From Bacteroidales bacterium (lineage in GTDB: Bacteria; Bacteroidota; Bacteroidia; Bacteroidales; WCHB1-69), in assembly GCA_024400835.1 (NCBI GenBank), contig JAKSMC010000007.1, positions 32,678 to 96,677 on the forward strand: 64,000 nt of DNA, written 5' to 3'. Below the pieces are notes generated by a model. It was not told the DNA's origin, did no database searches, and saw only the letters and a list, made by a program, of their open reading frames with translations. Both the position numbers and the translations under genes were made by a program. The first letter of the stretch is position 1. Each line of letters opens with the position of its first letter. This document shows positions 34,202 through 43,722 of the stretch, piece by piece.

Positions 34202-37200
34202 TTATTTCTCAACTCTCACCCGTATTCCTTCGCTGTGCGAAGTAAACTCCGGTGCGTACATGCACTGCATCGTGGTGAGTCCGTTGCTGTAGGTGCCGGC
34301 CATCGTGGCCACTAACGTGTACTCAAACACATACGTGCCTTTTGGCAGATAGTCGATGAAGAAATTGGTGGCGGCATCGCGCGTGGATTCATAGTACCAG
34401 AGTCCGTCCTGATGCTTATAGCCTGACAGCACATTGGTAGGCTCAAAGCAGGCAGCGCGCATATCTTTGAGATGCACATACTCCATATCTCGGTCGGTGC
34501 GGATTTCCACACGCACGCGCACACGGTCACCCACCTTGATAGGCGACTGTTCGGTGATTTCTGTCAGCACCTCGCCACGTTCGTTGAGTTCTACTTTGTA
34601 GAGCTGCTTGCGAATGTTCATCTCCACATCCTGGCTGTGCTCCACTTTGTCCAAGTTCTCAAGATATTGCCAGTACAGTCCGCCCCAGGCAGGACCGGAG
34701 CTGCTCTTGTCAATTTTCAGCGTGGCCATATCTGCCTTCACTTCAGTGCCTGGCCAGCTCTTCTTGATGTAGCCCGTGCCAGCTTCGGTTTGTTCTGAAC
34801 CATCGCCTTCGGTATATTGCCAATCGCCTAAGGTGAGCTGCACGCTATTGGCATTTTCCAATTGGCTGTTGTTGAGCAACAACGCGTAGATGGCTTCTGT
34901 GGTGGATTTGGTTGTGGGCCAATTTTGCGTCTGCTTCTGCTTCAGCAGCCACAACTGCATCTCCTCCACGGATTTCTCATCTTTCGTGATGGTATGGAAG
35001 GCTTCAATCAACAATGCTTGGCGCTCGATGGGAGCTTCGTACCAGAAATAGCCGTAACCGGATTTTTTCCAGAACATGCCCATCTCTTCATTGCGCTGCG
35101 CCATGGATTTGATGTGGCCGACAATCTCTTTGGCCAACTGCGTGTCTCCGTTGCGATAGCAAATCAAGGCAATCATTCCCTGCATATAGATGGATTGCTT
35201 TTTCCAATCTTTCTTTATATTGTTATAATTATAAGAATAGGCTTCCTTGCATTTGGCAGGTACGGCTTGCTTGAGAAAGAAACTGCGGGCATACAGGTAG
35301 TGGATGTCGCCCCAGCCGGAAACTTTATCTTTTCTTTGATAACGCTGGTAGTAGTCGTACATCTGCTGGTCGATGTAGCTGATGGCTTTGCGCTGCGTGC
35401 TGTTGTTGAAGTCGGTGGGCACGTTCAGCACTTGCAGATGTCCCAGACCGGCTAATATGTGCTCGGTGATATAGGTGCTGCTCTGTCCACCGTTAAACCA
35501 CGACCAGCCGCCGTCGCCATTCTGGCGGTCCTGCAGCTTGCGGCAGGCGCCTTTGCCTTCGCGCGCCATACGTTGCAGGTCAAAGAGCAAGGCAATGTTC
35601 TGCTTGCGGGCCGACTCGCGCTGGGCATCCATCACCCACGGTGTCTCTTCCAATAGGATGGATTTCAGTTCCTGGTTCTTTTCCAATTGGGAGCAGAAGG
35701 CGTCAGGCGTACTGTTCAGCCATTCGTCAAATACGGTTTTGATGCGCGGATGGCTGTTGACCAAGTTGGCAGCCAAGGCGTTGGCATAGTAGCGACTGAA
35801 AACCTGCTCGTTGCACTCATAGGGATATTCCATCAGATAGGGCATGGCCTGGATGGCGTACCAAATCGGATTGGGCGTAAATTCCAAAGTCAGCGACTGT
35901 GTGGAAAGAGTCGGGCTGTCAGCTGCAAAACTGTTCTTCAACCTATCGAAAGTGAAGGTTTTGCTGCCCTTGCCGGAGATGTGCAGTTGCATGGCTTCTG
36001 TAACCAAAATGCGGTTGGTGAGCACCGGCAGGGTGGCTTCCTCGCCATCGGAGAAGGCGGGTGACTCCAAATTGGTGGCCACGATGTGGTAGGTCACGGC
36101 ACTGAGGTCGCGCGGCACAACTACCGTGAAGTGTACTTCCTGACTCTCGCCCGGTTTCACCTCGAAGGACATAACGTTGGCGTCTTGGATGAGGTTCAGC
36201 GGCGTGTCGTCCATTGCGTTGCGGAAACTGAGCGTCACGTTGCCGCATTGCATTACGCTGTCGGTGTTGACAACCTTGGCGGAGAACACAAGCGTGTCGC
36301 CTTCACGCAGGAAGCGTGGCGCATTAGGAACCACCATCAGCTTCTTGCTTGTGGTGACGAACTTTTCGAAATAGCCACTCATCAAATCGTTGTTGTGCGC
36401 AAATCCCTGCAGATGCCAGCGGGTAAGTGATTCGGGCATCGTGAAAGAAACCAGCACATTGCCGTCTGCGTCGGTTTTCAGGTGCGGATAGAAGAAGGCG
36501 GTTTCGGCGAAGTTGGTGCGCACGGCGACCGGCTCTTCCGGGGCATTCGTGGGCGCGGGTGTCTCGGCAGCCCTTTCTTTGACGGCAGACTCGCCAGTCT
36601 CAAAATCGACACTCTCTTCCATAAAGTCCGAAGAAAAGTCTATGGCGGAATTTACGGATATATTGTCTTCTACTACATTCAAGACAACTTCTTCCTGTTC
36701 TTCAGCGGCTTTGGCCATCATAGGTCTTCTGCCATATGTCGTCCGATATCCGTATCGAGAGCCGAAAAAGCAATTCAAGGCTGGGTATAGTCTTTCTTTA
36801 TAATTGCCGAAAGATTCTTTTGACAATTGATACGCATAGGCCTGAGAGAAATTGGAAGGACCATATTGGAACGAATATCTATAAGAGGATTTGTTATGGA
36901 CAAAAATGAATTTCGAAAAAGAATTGATTCCGGCCAATGCATCCAGTGAGGCGTCATACATAGCGCATAAAAGTTCGGCCGCCACCTTTTCTCCCAGGTG
37001 GTTTTTCAATCGTATTTGGTATTGCTCTTGACTGCCCGGCTGCGTCTTGTCGCGGAAGGTGATGAAATCGAAATCGATTTTCTGATGGGAGTATGGCACA
37101 TACAAACCGAGGTCGTCGGAATAGGTTCTGCCATTCTGTACGACGAAGGCGTGGAATATCAGTTGGCCAAGCTCTTTTTCGGATAAAGGATAATTGATGG

Positions 37201-40156
37201 TGATTTTGCCCTGGTTGAGCGTAATCCATCTGGATTCCACTAATTTGTCATTGGAAACAATCTCGAAAAGCACTTCCGCATTTTTCAAATAGGTGCCCAG
37301 AGTGATCTGTACGGTGTTGCCGACTTCCACTACATTGTCCGGATTTTGATAAAGCCAAATGGGCTTGTAGGCCACGCAATGTTTGCTTTCGGGATTGAAA
37401 ACGGTGACGCAGTGCTCTGCAACGACTTCATTGTTGTCTTTGTCCGTAGTGGTAAAGGTTATCTTATAAGTTCCTTCCGCATAATGATTCAAATTGGCGA
37501 TAGAAAAATTGTTTTTTCCATCGGAATGAAAATCTCCCTGCTGGATAATTTTCGCCATTTTCCATTCTTCCGGTCGGCGCGTGTTGTTGATATCCAAATA
37601 GGGCAGCGCATTCAGCATTTCGGTAGAGTCGGACAGAAAATAGTCATGACTGGGGCATTCGTAGCGAAAGTCGGAAGGCGTTTCCAGCAACTCGATTTTG
37701 TAGTGCAGGGTTGAAGGCTGTGCCTGGTTGGAGAGGTTGGTGACTTTTACGGGAAATTCGTTTTTATCGTTGATGGAAATCTCGTCTGGGAAGTCGGCCA
37801 CAATCTGCAAGCCTATTTTGCTGATGCAGATGTTGGTTTTTGCAGCGTGCGTCTCGCCATTGATGTCGGTGACATTGACGGACACTTCGTAGTTGTAGAG
37901 CGGGTTGAAGCGCTGGCATTCCAGGTCGGGTTGTGCGATGAAGCTGAGGGAAAAGTTGCCGTCGGCGTCCGTAGTGGTTTCCCCACTGGCGATTTCTGCC
38001 GGGTTGCTGCTGGGGCGATACCACCACCATCGCCACCAGGGGAAGGAGGCTTTACGCACCACGTGGTACTTCACGGTGGCCCCGTCGATGCCGTAGCCTG
38101 CAAAGGCTTTCACGTTACCCATAACTGCGACTTCCTGCTCCAATTTGTACTCCTCTTTGGGTTGGTCAATCGCAATCTCAAAGGTCGGGCGCTTGTACTC
38201 CTCCACGCGGAAAGTGCAGGAACCGTTGGCAGTCTCCAAATGGAACACGCCAGTCAGCCCGGAAGTGGGAATCGCAAAACTGCCGGAGAAGGAACCGTAT
38301 TCGTTGGTGACGTGTGCAGTTTTCTCCACCAACTGTCTGTTGGCATCCCTGAAGCTGATGTCGATCTGTTCATCGCTCACCGTCCTGACCGCTTCGGTAG
38401 AATTTGTTGGGCGATACTTTCGGAGCTCTTCAACCAGAATGCCTTTGTAATAGACGGTCTGCCCGGGACGGTAAATGTTCCGGTCGGTGAAAAGGTGGAC
38501 TCGACGGTTGAGCGCGGAGTCTTTGTCTTTATAGGAATAATAGTTATACTTGTAATCTTGGGTCTCAAAAATAGGCTCATTGTTTTTCCAGTAGGCGGCG
38601 ATTTCTATGCAGTTTCCTTCTTTACCGCAGGGAATATCAACCTCGCACTTGCCATCCTTATCGGTGGTCAGTTTATCTTTGCGGTCAAGGTCCTTTCCCC
38701 AACTATTTTTATATGTTGCCACTATGACATCCACTCCTTGCAGTGGGTGACCGGATGATTTATCAGTAGCTAAAAATTCGTAATGGGTGTCATTCTCACG
38801 GTAGGTCAGAAGTGCTTGGGTAACATGGACGAATATCTTTGTGTATTCTTTCTTATTGTTAGTATTGAATTCGCCGTTGGTTGCGAAAATAACATACGAA
38901 CCTTCTTTCAAGGCCGGCAAAAGGTAGTGGCCTTGCTTTTCCCGGTAATTGCGGACTGCTGGCAACGGAATCTTTTTCTCTAAGACGAATTTCTTTTGAA
39001 TCAACTGGCTGTATTGGGCGGTTGGAGTCAGCTTTTGGAGGGCATAGTACTCTATCCCCGTCATCGGAATGACGCGCAGATTGATGACTTCCGAATTTTT
39101 GAAAGAGAAATTGAGTAAAGATGGCTGTTCAGGATAGATATCGTTATGCGACAAGGTGATCCGTGAACTTTTGATGCCTCGGATAGCGACTTGGGCATTG
39201 TTGGCCTCAATGGATTCCGGTGCGGCGTCAATAGTCTTGTCAAACCATTCTACTGCTTCAATGTAATCATCCTTGTATTCCGGATGTAGGTTTTCGCTGT
39301 ATTTATCTGCTCGGTTGCTATAATACTCGCCCATTGCGTAGGCGATCATTTCATAGCCTTTGCCTTGATACTGTTTTTCCATTTGCTCCAAGGCCTTTAA
39401 CTGCAGCTCGGAGGCGTTTTCCAAAGTGGAATGTTCCGACAAATAGTTGAAACGTCGGATGGTGACGTCTATCAGCGCCCGTGGGTCGGCATCGTTCAGG
39501 TGCAGTTTGGTGAGCGTCTGCATCGTTTTCAAAGTCAGGTAGGAGAACGAAAGGTCGTCGGGAGAGGAAATCAGCATATTGGTGAACACGCTGTTCTCGG
39601 TCCAGTACTTGCCGTTGTTGATATCGAATGGTGTGCTCGGGACGGGCATATTTCGAAGACTTGTGCTGAGATAGTCGAGATAGCGGAAGGCCAGGAAATC
39701 GTACAACGTGGGGCGATAGGCCTCCGAAGTCAAAGAGTCGAGCAAATCCTTGTAGTCTTTTATAGGAATGTTCGATAGCAGCTCCACATTTTCAATGGAT
39801 TTCTGATAGTGGTAGAGGGTTTGCCGAACGAGGGTCTGCAAATCCCAGACATTAAGATCCGTGGGCAATGAACCTTCGATGGGCGTGCGGTCCATAATGC
39901 GCCATTGGTTCTGCTGGTAATACTGTTGCAGCAGTTCGGCCATGCAGCTGTGCCAAATGGCAAGGTTGGCGGGGTTTTCGCGTTGCAGGTAAATTTGCTC
40001 GTCAATGTCTATATAGACAGTGTCAAAGCCGTTGTCGTAGCGTTGGATTTTCTGCTCATAGCTTTTCAGCGCCGCGGCAATCTGCTTCGGCGTCTGCTGT
40101 GCGAAGGATGTTGTCATGATTGTAAATAGTATGATAAATGTAGATGCTTTTTTCAT
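34202..40156 (-). CDS. Alpha-2-macroglobulin family protein, thioester type
   Basis: 1984 residues with signal peptide MKKASTFIILFTIMTTSFAQ. An N-terminal helical region of about 300 residues precedes MG-type domains (RRVHLFTDRNIYRPGQTVYYKG is the MG2 hallmark). A bait-like low-complexity segment rich in Glu/Pro/Ala lies around 1120-1200, then the A2M domain (DADGNVLVSFTMPESLTRWHLQGFAH). The thioester motif CNEQ with Cys1448 sits in YPYECNEQVFSRYY. The rest is the alpha-barrel and receptor-like domain. Such proteins trap proteases in the periplasm or at the cell surface; CxEQ being intact predicts a functional thioester. It is downstream of a TPR-like exported protein (56 bases apart). Confidence 0.9.
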   Translation of the reverse strand: MKKASTFIILFTIMTTSFAQQTPKQIAAALKSYEQKIQRYDNGFDTVYIDIDEQIYLQRENPANLAIWHSCMAELLQQYYQQNQWRIMDRTPIEGSLPTDLNVWDLQTLVRQTLYHYQKSIENVELLSNIPIKDYKDLLDSLTSEAYRPTLYDFLAFRYLDYLSTSLRNMPVPSTPFDINNGKYWTENSVFTNMLISSPDDLSFSYLTLKTMQTLTKLHLNDADPRALIDVTIRRFNYLSEHSTLENASELQLKALEQMEKQYQGKGYEMIAYAMGEYYSNRADKYSENLHPEYKDDYIEAVEWFDKTIDAAPESIEANNAQVAIRGIKSSRITLSHNDIYPEQPSLLNFSFKNSEVINLRVIPMTGIEYYALQKLTPTAQYSQLIQKKFVLEKKIPLPAVRNYREKQGHYLLPALKEGSYVIFATNGEFNTNNKKEYTKIFVHVTQALLTYRENDTHYEFLATDKSSGHPLQGVDVIVATYKNSWGKDLDRKDKLTTDKDGKCEVDIPCGKEGNCIEIAAYWKNNEPIFETQDYKYNYYSYKDKDSALNRRVHLFTDRNIYRPGQTVYYKGILVEELRKYRPTNSTEAVRTVSDEQIDISFRDANRQLVEKTAHVTNEYGSFSGSFAIPTSGLTGVFHLETANGSCTFRVEEYKRPTFEIAIDQPKEEYKLEQEVAVMGNVKAFAGYGIDGATVKYHVVRKASFPWWRWWWYRPSSNPAEIASGETTTDADGNFSLSFIAQPDLECQRFNPLYNYEVSVNVTDINGETHAAKTNICISKIGLQIVADFPDEISINDKNEFPVKVTNLSNQAQPSTLHYKIELLETPSDFRYECPSHDYFLSDSTEMLNALPYLDINNTRRPEEWKMAKIIQQGDFHSDGKNNFSIANLNHYAEGTYKITFTTTDKDNNEVVAEHCVTVFNPESKHCVAYKPIWLYQNPDNVVEVGNTVQITLGTYLKNAEVLFEIVSNDKLVESRWITLNQGKITINYPLSEKELGQLIFHAFVVQNGRTYSDDLGLYVPYSHQKIDFDFITFRDKTQPGSQEQYQIRLKNHLGEKVAAELLCAMYDASLDALAGINSFSKFIFVHNKSSYRYSFQYGPSNFSQAYAYQLSKESFGNYKERLYPALNCFFGSRYGYRTTYGRRPMMAKAAEEQEEVVLNVVEDNISVNSAIDFSSDFMEESVDFETGESAVKERAAETPAPTNAPEEPVAVRTNFAETAFFYPHLKTDADGNVLVSFTMPESLTRWHLQGFAHNNDLMSGYFEKFVTTSKKLMVVPNAPRFLREGDTLVFSAKVVNTDSVMQCGNVTLSFRNAMDDTPLNLIQDANVMSFEVKPGESQEVHFTVVVPRDLSAVTYHIVATNLESPAFSDGEEATLPVLTNRILVTEAMQLHISGKGSKTFTFDRLKNSFAADSPTLSTQSLTLEFTPNPIWYAIQAMPYLMEYPYECNEQVFSRYYANALAANLVNSHPRIKTVFDEWLNSTPDAFCSQLEKNQELKSILLEETPWVMDAQRESARKQNIALLFDLQRMAREGKGACRKLQDRQNGDGGWSWFNGGQSSTYITEHILAGLGHLQVLNVPTDFNNSTQRKAISYIDQQMYDYYQRYQRKDKVSGWGDIHYLYARSFFLKQAVPAKCKEAYSYNYNNIKKDWKKQSIYMQGMIALICYRNGDTQLAKEIVGHIKSMAQRNEEMGMFWKKSGYGYFWYEAPIERQALLIEAFHTITKDEKSVEEMQLWLLKQKQTQNWPTTKSTTEAIYALLLNNSQLENANSVQLTLGDWQYTEGDGSEQTEAGTGYIKKSWPGTEVKADMATLKIDKSSSGPAWGGLYWQYLENLDKVEHSQDVEMNIRKQLYKVELNERGEVLTEITEQSPIKVGDRVRVRVEIRTDRDMEYVHLKDMRAACFEPTNVLSGYKHQDGLWYYESTRDAATNFFIDYLPKGTYVFEYTLVATMAGTYSNGLTTMQCMYAPEFTSHSEGIRVRVEK

Positions 40157-40212
40157 AACGTCAGAAAATTGAGTTTGAAAAACGCAAAGACAGGGCGATT
40201 TATTGTGTGGTA

Positions 40213-41058
40213 TTATTGCTCCCCTGATTTTTTATACTCTTCGGCATAGCGATAGAATTTCTTCGCCATTTCGATGTTGTGGCGCTTTTCGGCCTCTTTT
40301 GCAATAGTGATGTAGGAATCATAGACGCCTTCGCGCGAGCGGATGATGCCCTGATAGTAATCTTCGTTACAGTATCCGGATGGCATATTGGAGCAGAACT
40401 GCTCTAAGGCGAGGAATATCTCCAGTGCGTCTGCTGAATGGCCGCTTTTGGCGAGTGCGTCGCCTTTGGAGTACAATCTCTCATATAGCACTAACGTGAA
40501 ATCCGACACTTCGCGCTCGAGGTCTTCGTCCAATTCTGATTTCGTATATAATATATGTATAAGGTCAACAGCTTCTTGGTAGCGATTCTGGTCGAGCACC
40601 AGTTGGGCCTTCAGCAGCAGTGACTGCGGCTGGTACTTGTTGAATTCGAGCGCCCGGTCTAAGTTGTAAAGTGCGTTGGCCGTGTCATAGTAGGCCAACT
40701 CTTCAACGGCTCGTTCGTAGAATATCCTGTCAACCAAGCCTTTCTGCTTGCCGAGGATCTCTTCTAAATGTTCGGCTTTGTAGGAAATCCGGTTGAACTG
40801 CGATTTGACTTGGTAGTAGTCGGACTGGATGCATTTGACCAAGTGCGGCATCGTGTTATCACGGAATCTGCAGATGTCTTTTCTTACATCCTGCAGAAAC
40901 AGATAATGAAGGGAGATGATTTCCGGGTCTTCGATGTTGAGTTGGTCCAAGCGTGCATCCCATCGCTGGAATGTGGATGCGATGGAGTCACACGCCACCT
41001 GCGCCTTGCAAAGCAGGGCGCTGAGGCAGAGTCCGATAATGAGTGATGTCCTTTTCAA
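40213..41058 (-). CDS. Exported TPR-like protein
   Basis: 281 residues with signal peptide MKRTSLIIGLCLSALLCKAQ. Residues about 125-220 contain TPR-like helical pairs (YDTANALYNLDRALEFNKYQPQSLLLKAQLVLDQNRYQEAVDLIH). No enzyme motifs. It starts 3 bases after the thioredoxin stop and lies 56 bases upstream of the A2M gene, so it is probably co-transcribed with both and may serve the A2M protein in the periplasm (inference). Confidence 0.75.
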   Translation of the reverse strand: MKRTSLIIGLCLSALLCKAQVACDSIASTFQRWDARLDQLNIEDPEIISLHYLFLQDVRKDICRFRDNTMPHLVKCIQSDYYQVKSQFNRISYKAEHLEEILGKQKGLVDRIFYERAVEELAYYDTANALYNLDRALEFNKYQPQSLLLKAQLVLDQNRYQEAVDLIHILYTKSELDEDLEREVSDFTLVLYERLYSKGDALAKSGHSADALEIFLALEQFCSNMPSGYCNEDYYQGIIRSREGVYDSYITIAKEAEKRHNIEMAKKFYRYAEEYKKSGEQ

Positions 41059-41061
41059 CGA

Positions 41062-41601
41062 CTATTTGCTGAGGAAATCGTTAATGGCAGACTCAAGTTC
41101 GTTTTCGGAAGGTGCGCCGACCATCTTCTTGGGTTGTTCTGTGCGGTTGAAGAACATAAGTGTGGGTACATTTTCGATGCCGAAGACATCACAAATGTCG
41201 CGGGCATTGTCAACATTGACTTTGTAGATGATGAGTTTGCCTTTGTACTTTTTAGCCATTCTGGCCATCATGGGCTTGATATGCTGGCAGGGACCGCACC
41301 ATTCTGCGTAAAAATCCACGATGCACGGGGTGAATCCTTTGTAGCGGAATCCTTGGTCATCGTAAATGTCTGTGACGCGTTTGATGAATTCACTGGCGGT
41401 CAGTGTGATGACTTCGCCGGAAAGATCTTCTTCCGTGACAGGAGTTTCTTCAGCTTGTGTATCGGAAATGTACGGATTGCCTGTTTGAGTTTCTTCCGTA
41501 TTCGGGGCCACGTCCTCTTCGGCAGCGTTGTTTTTGGGAGAATTGCAGCCTGCGAACAATAAGGGCAGTACAAATGTGGCTATGATAAATAGTTTTTTCA
41601 T
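41062..41601 (-). CDS. Thioredoxin-domain lipoprotein
   Basis: 179 residues with lipoprotein signal MKKLFIIATFVLPLLFAGC (Cys19). A charged linker (about residues 20-65) precedes a complete thioredoxin domain with active site AEWCGPCQHIKPMMARM, then YKVNVDNARDICDVFGIENVPTLMFFN, including the cis-proline. A reductase or thiol donor in the periplasm is likely. The start codon overlaps the murD stop by one base (TAATG arrangement), and the TPR gene follows after 3 bases. Confidence 0.92.
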   Translation of the reverse strand: MKKLFIIATFVLPLLFAGCNSPKNNAAEEDVAPNTEETQTGNPYISDTQAEETPVTEEDLSGEVITLTASEFIKRVTDIYDDQGFRYKGFTPCIVDFYAEWCGPCQHIKPMMARMAKKYKGKLIIYKVNVDNARDICDVFGIENVPTLMFFNRTEQPKKMVGAPSENELESAINDFLSK

Positions 41602-42995
41602 TATGCTAAAGTTTTGCTTTTTTCTTCTATATATTGTTTGAAAATACGTCCTCTTTCCTCGAAATTCTTGAATTGGTCGTATGAAGCGGCAGCAGGGGAG
41701 AGCAGGACGATTTTGTTCGGATTCGTTTTTTCGAAGGCGAAATCCACGATTTTTCGGAAGTCGCTTTCAATGATGTAATTGTCGGGCAGTGGGTAGCCGA
41801 GGGCTTGCCATTCGTTGAGGATGCGTTCTCCGGCCGGGCCGGTGAATGCGATGTTGTCTACCGGATTCTCTTTCAGGAATTCAATAAGCTGTCCGTATTC
41901 GATGCCGCGGTCGTAACCACCGATGATGAGTGTCTCAACTTTGCGTAGGGCCTTCACTGCGGCGATGGCTGCCTCAGGAATGGTGGAGATGCTGTCGTTG
42001 TAGAAGGTGATGTCGTTGTAGCGGCCAACATATTCGATACGGTTGGGCAGGCCTTTGAAACTGCTCAGGCCTTCGAGAATCTGGCTGTGATTGAGGCCGA
42101 GTTTGCGGCAGATGGCCATGGCGGCCATTATATTATAATAGTTGTGTGAACCTGGCAGATTGCGGTAGTATGTTAGGTCGTACTCGTCTTCCACATGGCC
42201 GGAGATGGCAAACACTATTTGGTTGTCGTGGCAGCTGGCATAGGGACCGTCGTGTGGCTGGGTTCCGAAAATGCAGCGGTCGCGGTTGAGGTTGTAGGAC
42301 TTGATGAGCGCTGGAATATGCTCGTCGTCGCCGTTATAGACCAGATACTGTCTGTCGTCTTGGAAGCGGGTGATGTTCAGTTTTGCGATTTGGTAGTTGT
42401 TGAACGAGTTGAAATGGTCGAGGTGCTCTTGGTAGATGTTGAGCAGCACGGCGTAGTCTGGGGATCGCTTGATGAACTCCAGTTGGTGAGCGGACAATTC
42501 GGCCACCACGATGGTTTTCTCAGTCATCTGTTCGATGATGTCGAAGAGGGGAACGCCGATGTTGCCGGCGAGGACGGTGTCTTTCCCGGCGGATTTGAGT
42601 ATATGGTAGATGAGCGAAGATGTCGTGCTCTTGCCTTTGGTGCCGGTAATGCCAACGACCTGTTTGTGGTAGGCTTCGAGGAAGAGGTTTGTCTGAGAGG
42701 TGATGCGTTCGGTGTCAATCCAGTAGTTCACGTTGTTGAAACTGATGCCCGGGGTTTTGAAGATGAGGTCGTATTTGTTGAGGTCTTGGTCGTAGCCGGG
42801 GCCTTTCACGAATTTCAGTTTTTTGTCTTGGAACTCGTCGGTTTTGAGGTTGGGGTTCCCGTCTGCCACGGTGAGCGGCATGTCTGGGAAATATTTGCGA
42901 ATGAAGCGGTAGGTGGAGATGCCCTCTTTGCCGAAGCCGAGGATGACGATCTTTTTGCCTTTGATGGCGTTTACGATGTAATCAGTTGATACCAT
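41601..42995 (-). CDS. murD: MurD-like UDP-N-acetylmuramoyl-alanine-glutamate ligase, atypical motifs
   Basis: 464 residues, normal MurD length. The Rossmann-like UDP domain (KKIVILGFGKEGISTYRF), ATP loop GITGTKGKSTTSSL and C-terminal LSPAAASYDQFKNFEERG show a Mur ligase of the D-Glu-adding branch. Several positions differ from classical MurD: the P-loop has Lys for Asn (GTKGKST vs GTNGKST), DSKATN is DSISTI, ELSSFQLE is ELSAHQLE and NVTEDHMDR is NIYQEHLDH. This pattern recalls the divergent MurD2-type ligases that add L-Glu (from memory). It is the first gene of the murD-trx-TPR-A2M run and does not lie in a dcw cluster. Substrate stereochemistry is open. Confidence 0.85.
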   Translation of the reverse strand: MVSTDYIVNAIKGKKIVILGFGKEGISTYRFIRKYFPDMPLTVADGNPNLKTDEFQDKKLKFVKGPGYDQDLNKYDLIFKTPGISFNNVNYWIDTERITSQTNLFLEAYHKQVVGITGTKGKSTTSSLIYHILKSAGKDTVLAGNIGVPLFDIIEQMTEKTIVVAELSAHQLEFIKRSPDYAVLLNIYQEHLDHFNSFNNYQIAKLNITRFQDDRQYLVYNGDDEHIPALIKSYNLNRDRCIFGTQPHDGPYASCHDNQIVFAISGHVEDEYDLTYYRNLPGSHNYYNIMAAMAICRKLGLNHSQILEGLSSFKGLPNRIEYVGRYNDITFYNDSISTIPEAAIAAVKALRKVETLIIGGYDRGIEYGQLIEFLKENPVDNIAFTGPAGERILNEWQALGYPLPDNYIIESDFRKIVDFAFEKTNPNKIVLLSPAAASYDQFKNFEERGRIFKQYIEEKSKTLA

Positions 42996-43015
42996 AGGTT
43001 AGGTTTTTGCGGCTG

Positions 43016-43023
43016 CAAAAATA
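43016..43023 (-). promoter_or_regulatory. Bacteroidota -7 promoter element for murD
   Basis: CAAAAATA on the plus strand is TATTTTTG on the minus strand, 20 bases before the murD start. No -33 TTTG at the expected distance. Confidence 0.45.
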
Positions 43024-43024
43024 C

Positions 43025-43053
43025 AAAAAAGATGCGTCCTTTTGGGACGCATC
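43025..43053 (-). terminator. Rho-independent terminator of the tRNA transcript
   Basis: On the minus strand GATGCGTCC and GGACGCATC pair (9 bp, loop of 5) and are followed by six Ts (43025-43030). This ends the Thr-Tyr-Gly tRNA transcript just before the murD promoter. Confidence 0.8.
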
Positions 43054-43108
43054 TATGAGCAAAACAAATGTAAAATAAATTTATAATGAAATGATATGAA
43101 AAATGTGA

Positions 43109-43180
43109 GCGGAAAACGGGGCTCGAACCCGCCACCTACAGCTTGGAAGGCTGTCGCTCTACCAAATGAGCTACTTCCGC
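43109..43180 (-). tRNA. tRNA-Gly (TCC)
   Basis: A 72-base cloverleaf without encoded CCA. Minus-strand 5' end GCGGAAGTAGCTC, anticodon loop CTTCCAA (anticodon TCC), T-arm GGCGGGTTCGAGCCCC, and acceptor complement TTCCGC. Confidence 0.96.
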
Positions 43181-43192
43181 GGGTGAGATTTG

Positions 43193-43274
43193 TGGGAGAG
43201 GAAGGATTCGAACCTCCGAAGGCTTAGCCAGCAGATTTACAGTCTGTCCCATTTGACCGCTCTGGAACTCTCCC
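43193..43274 (-). tRNA. tRNA-Tyr (GTA)
   Basis: An 82-base class II tRNA with long variable arm. The acceptor is GGGAGAG/CTCTCCC, anticodon loop CTGTAAA (GTA) and T-loop GGTTCGAATCC. Confidence 0.96.
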
Positions 43275-43307
43275 ATCGTTTTTCGTTTCGTGCCTTAAGG
43301 CAAGAGA

Positions 43308-43379
43308 GCCGATAGTCGGACTTGAACCAACGACCGGCTGATTACAAATCAGCTGCTCTACCAACTGAGCTATATCGGC
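43308..43379 (-). tRNA. tRNA-Thr (TGT)
   Basis: A 72-base cloverleaf. Acceptor GCCGATA/TATCGGC, anticodon loop TTTGTAA (TGT), T-arm GTTGGTTCAAGTCCGAC. The order Thr-Tyr-Gly on one strand recalls the ancestral Thr-Tyr-Gly-Thr-tuf arrangement, but tuf is not here. Confidence 0.96.
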
Positions 43380-43666
43380 ACTGATCTTTCAAAGAACTCT
43401 CTCTTGTTTCGAGGCCGCAAAAATAGTCTTTTTTCCATATGATGCTACACTGGTAGCGCATTTTTTTTGATTTTTTATCATAATGCATTGATATATTGTT
43501 TTATAATTTTTCGTTTTATACTTTTTCCGCGCCTGAATACGGCGCTTCTGACGCCCTTTTCGGAGTCTTTCCCTCCTCTTGTTCGGAGTAAATCTTGAAA
43601 TGTTTGTCAAAAATCGATTTTCCGGCTGCCATTTCCGAATACTTTTTTTTGACTTTTTAAACTATT
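43380..43666. other. Non-coding region between tRNA-Thr and acpP promoter
   Basis: About 290 bases without a convincing gene. A minus-strand -7 box (CAAAAATA at 43418-43425, TATTTTTG on the minus strand) is suitably placed for the tRNA operon. The central part is AT-rich with T runs. A 73-residue basic minus-strand ORF at 43389-43610 was not accepted as a gene. Confidence 0.5.
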
Positions 43667-43697
43667 TTTGCGCATGTTCAATTTTTTTGTATTTTTG
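43667..43697 (+). promoter_or_regulatory. Consensus Bacteroidota promoter of acpP-fabF-rnc
   Basis: TTTG (43667-43670), 19-base spacer, TATTTTTG (43690-43697). It lies 25 bases before the acpP start. Confidence 0.8.
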
Positions 43698-43722
43698 CCG
43701 CCGATTTTTAAAACGAATAACT

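Noticed and set aside
37847..38758. 303-residue plus-strand ORF
   Set aside because: Antisense to the alpha-2-macroglobulin gene with no recognisable protein features.
43389..43610. 73-residue basic minus-strand ORF upstream of acpP
   Set aside because: Basic only because the DNA is AT-rich; overlaps the tRNA promoter region and shows no family pattern.
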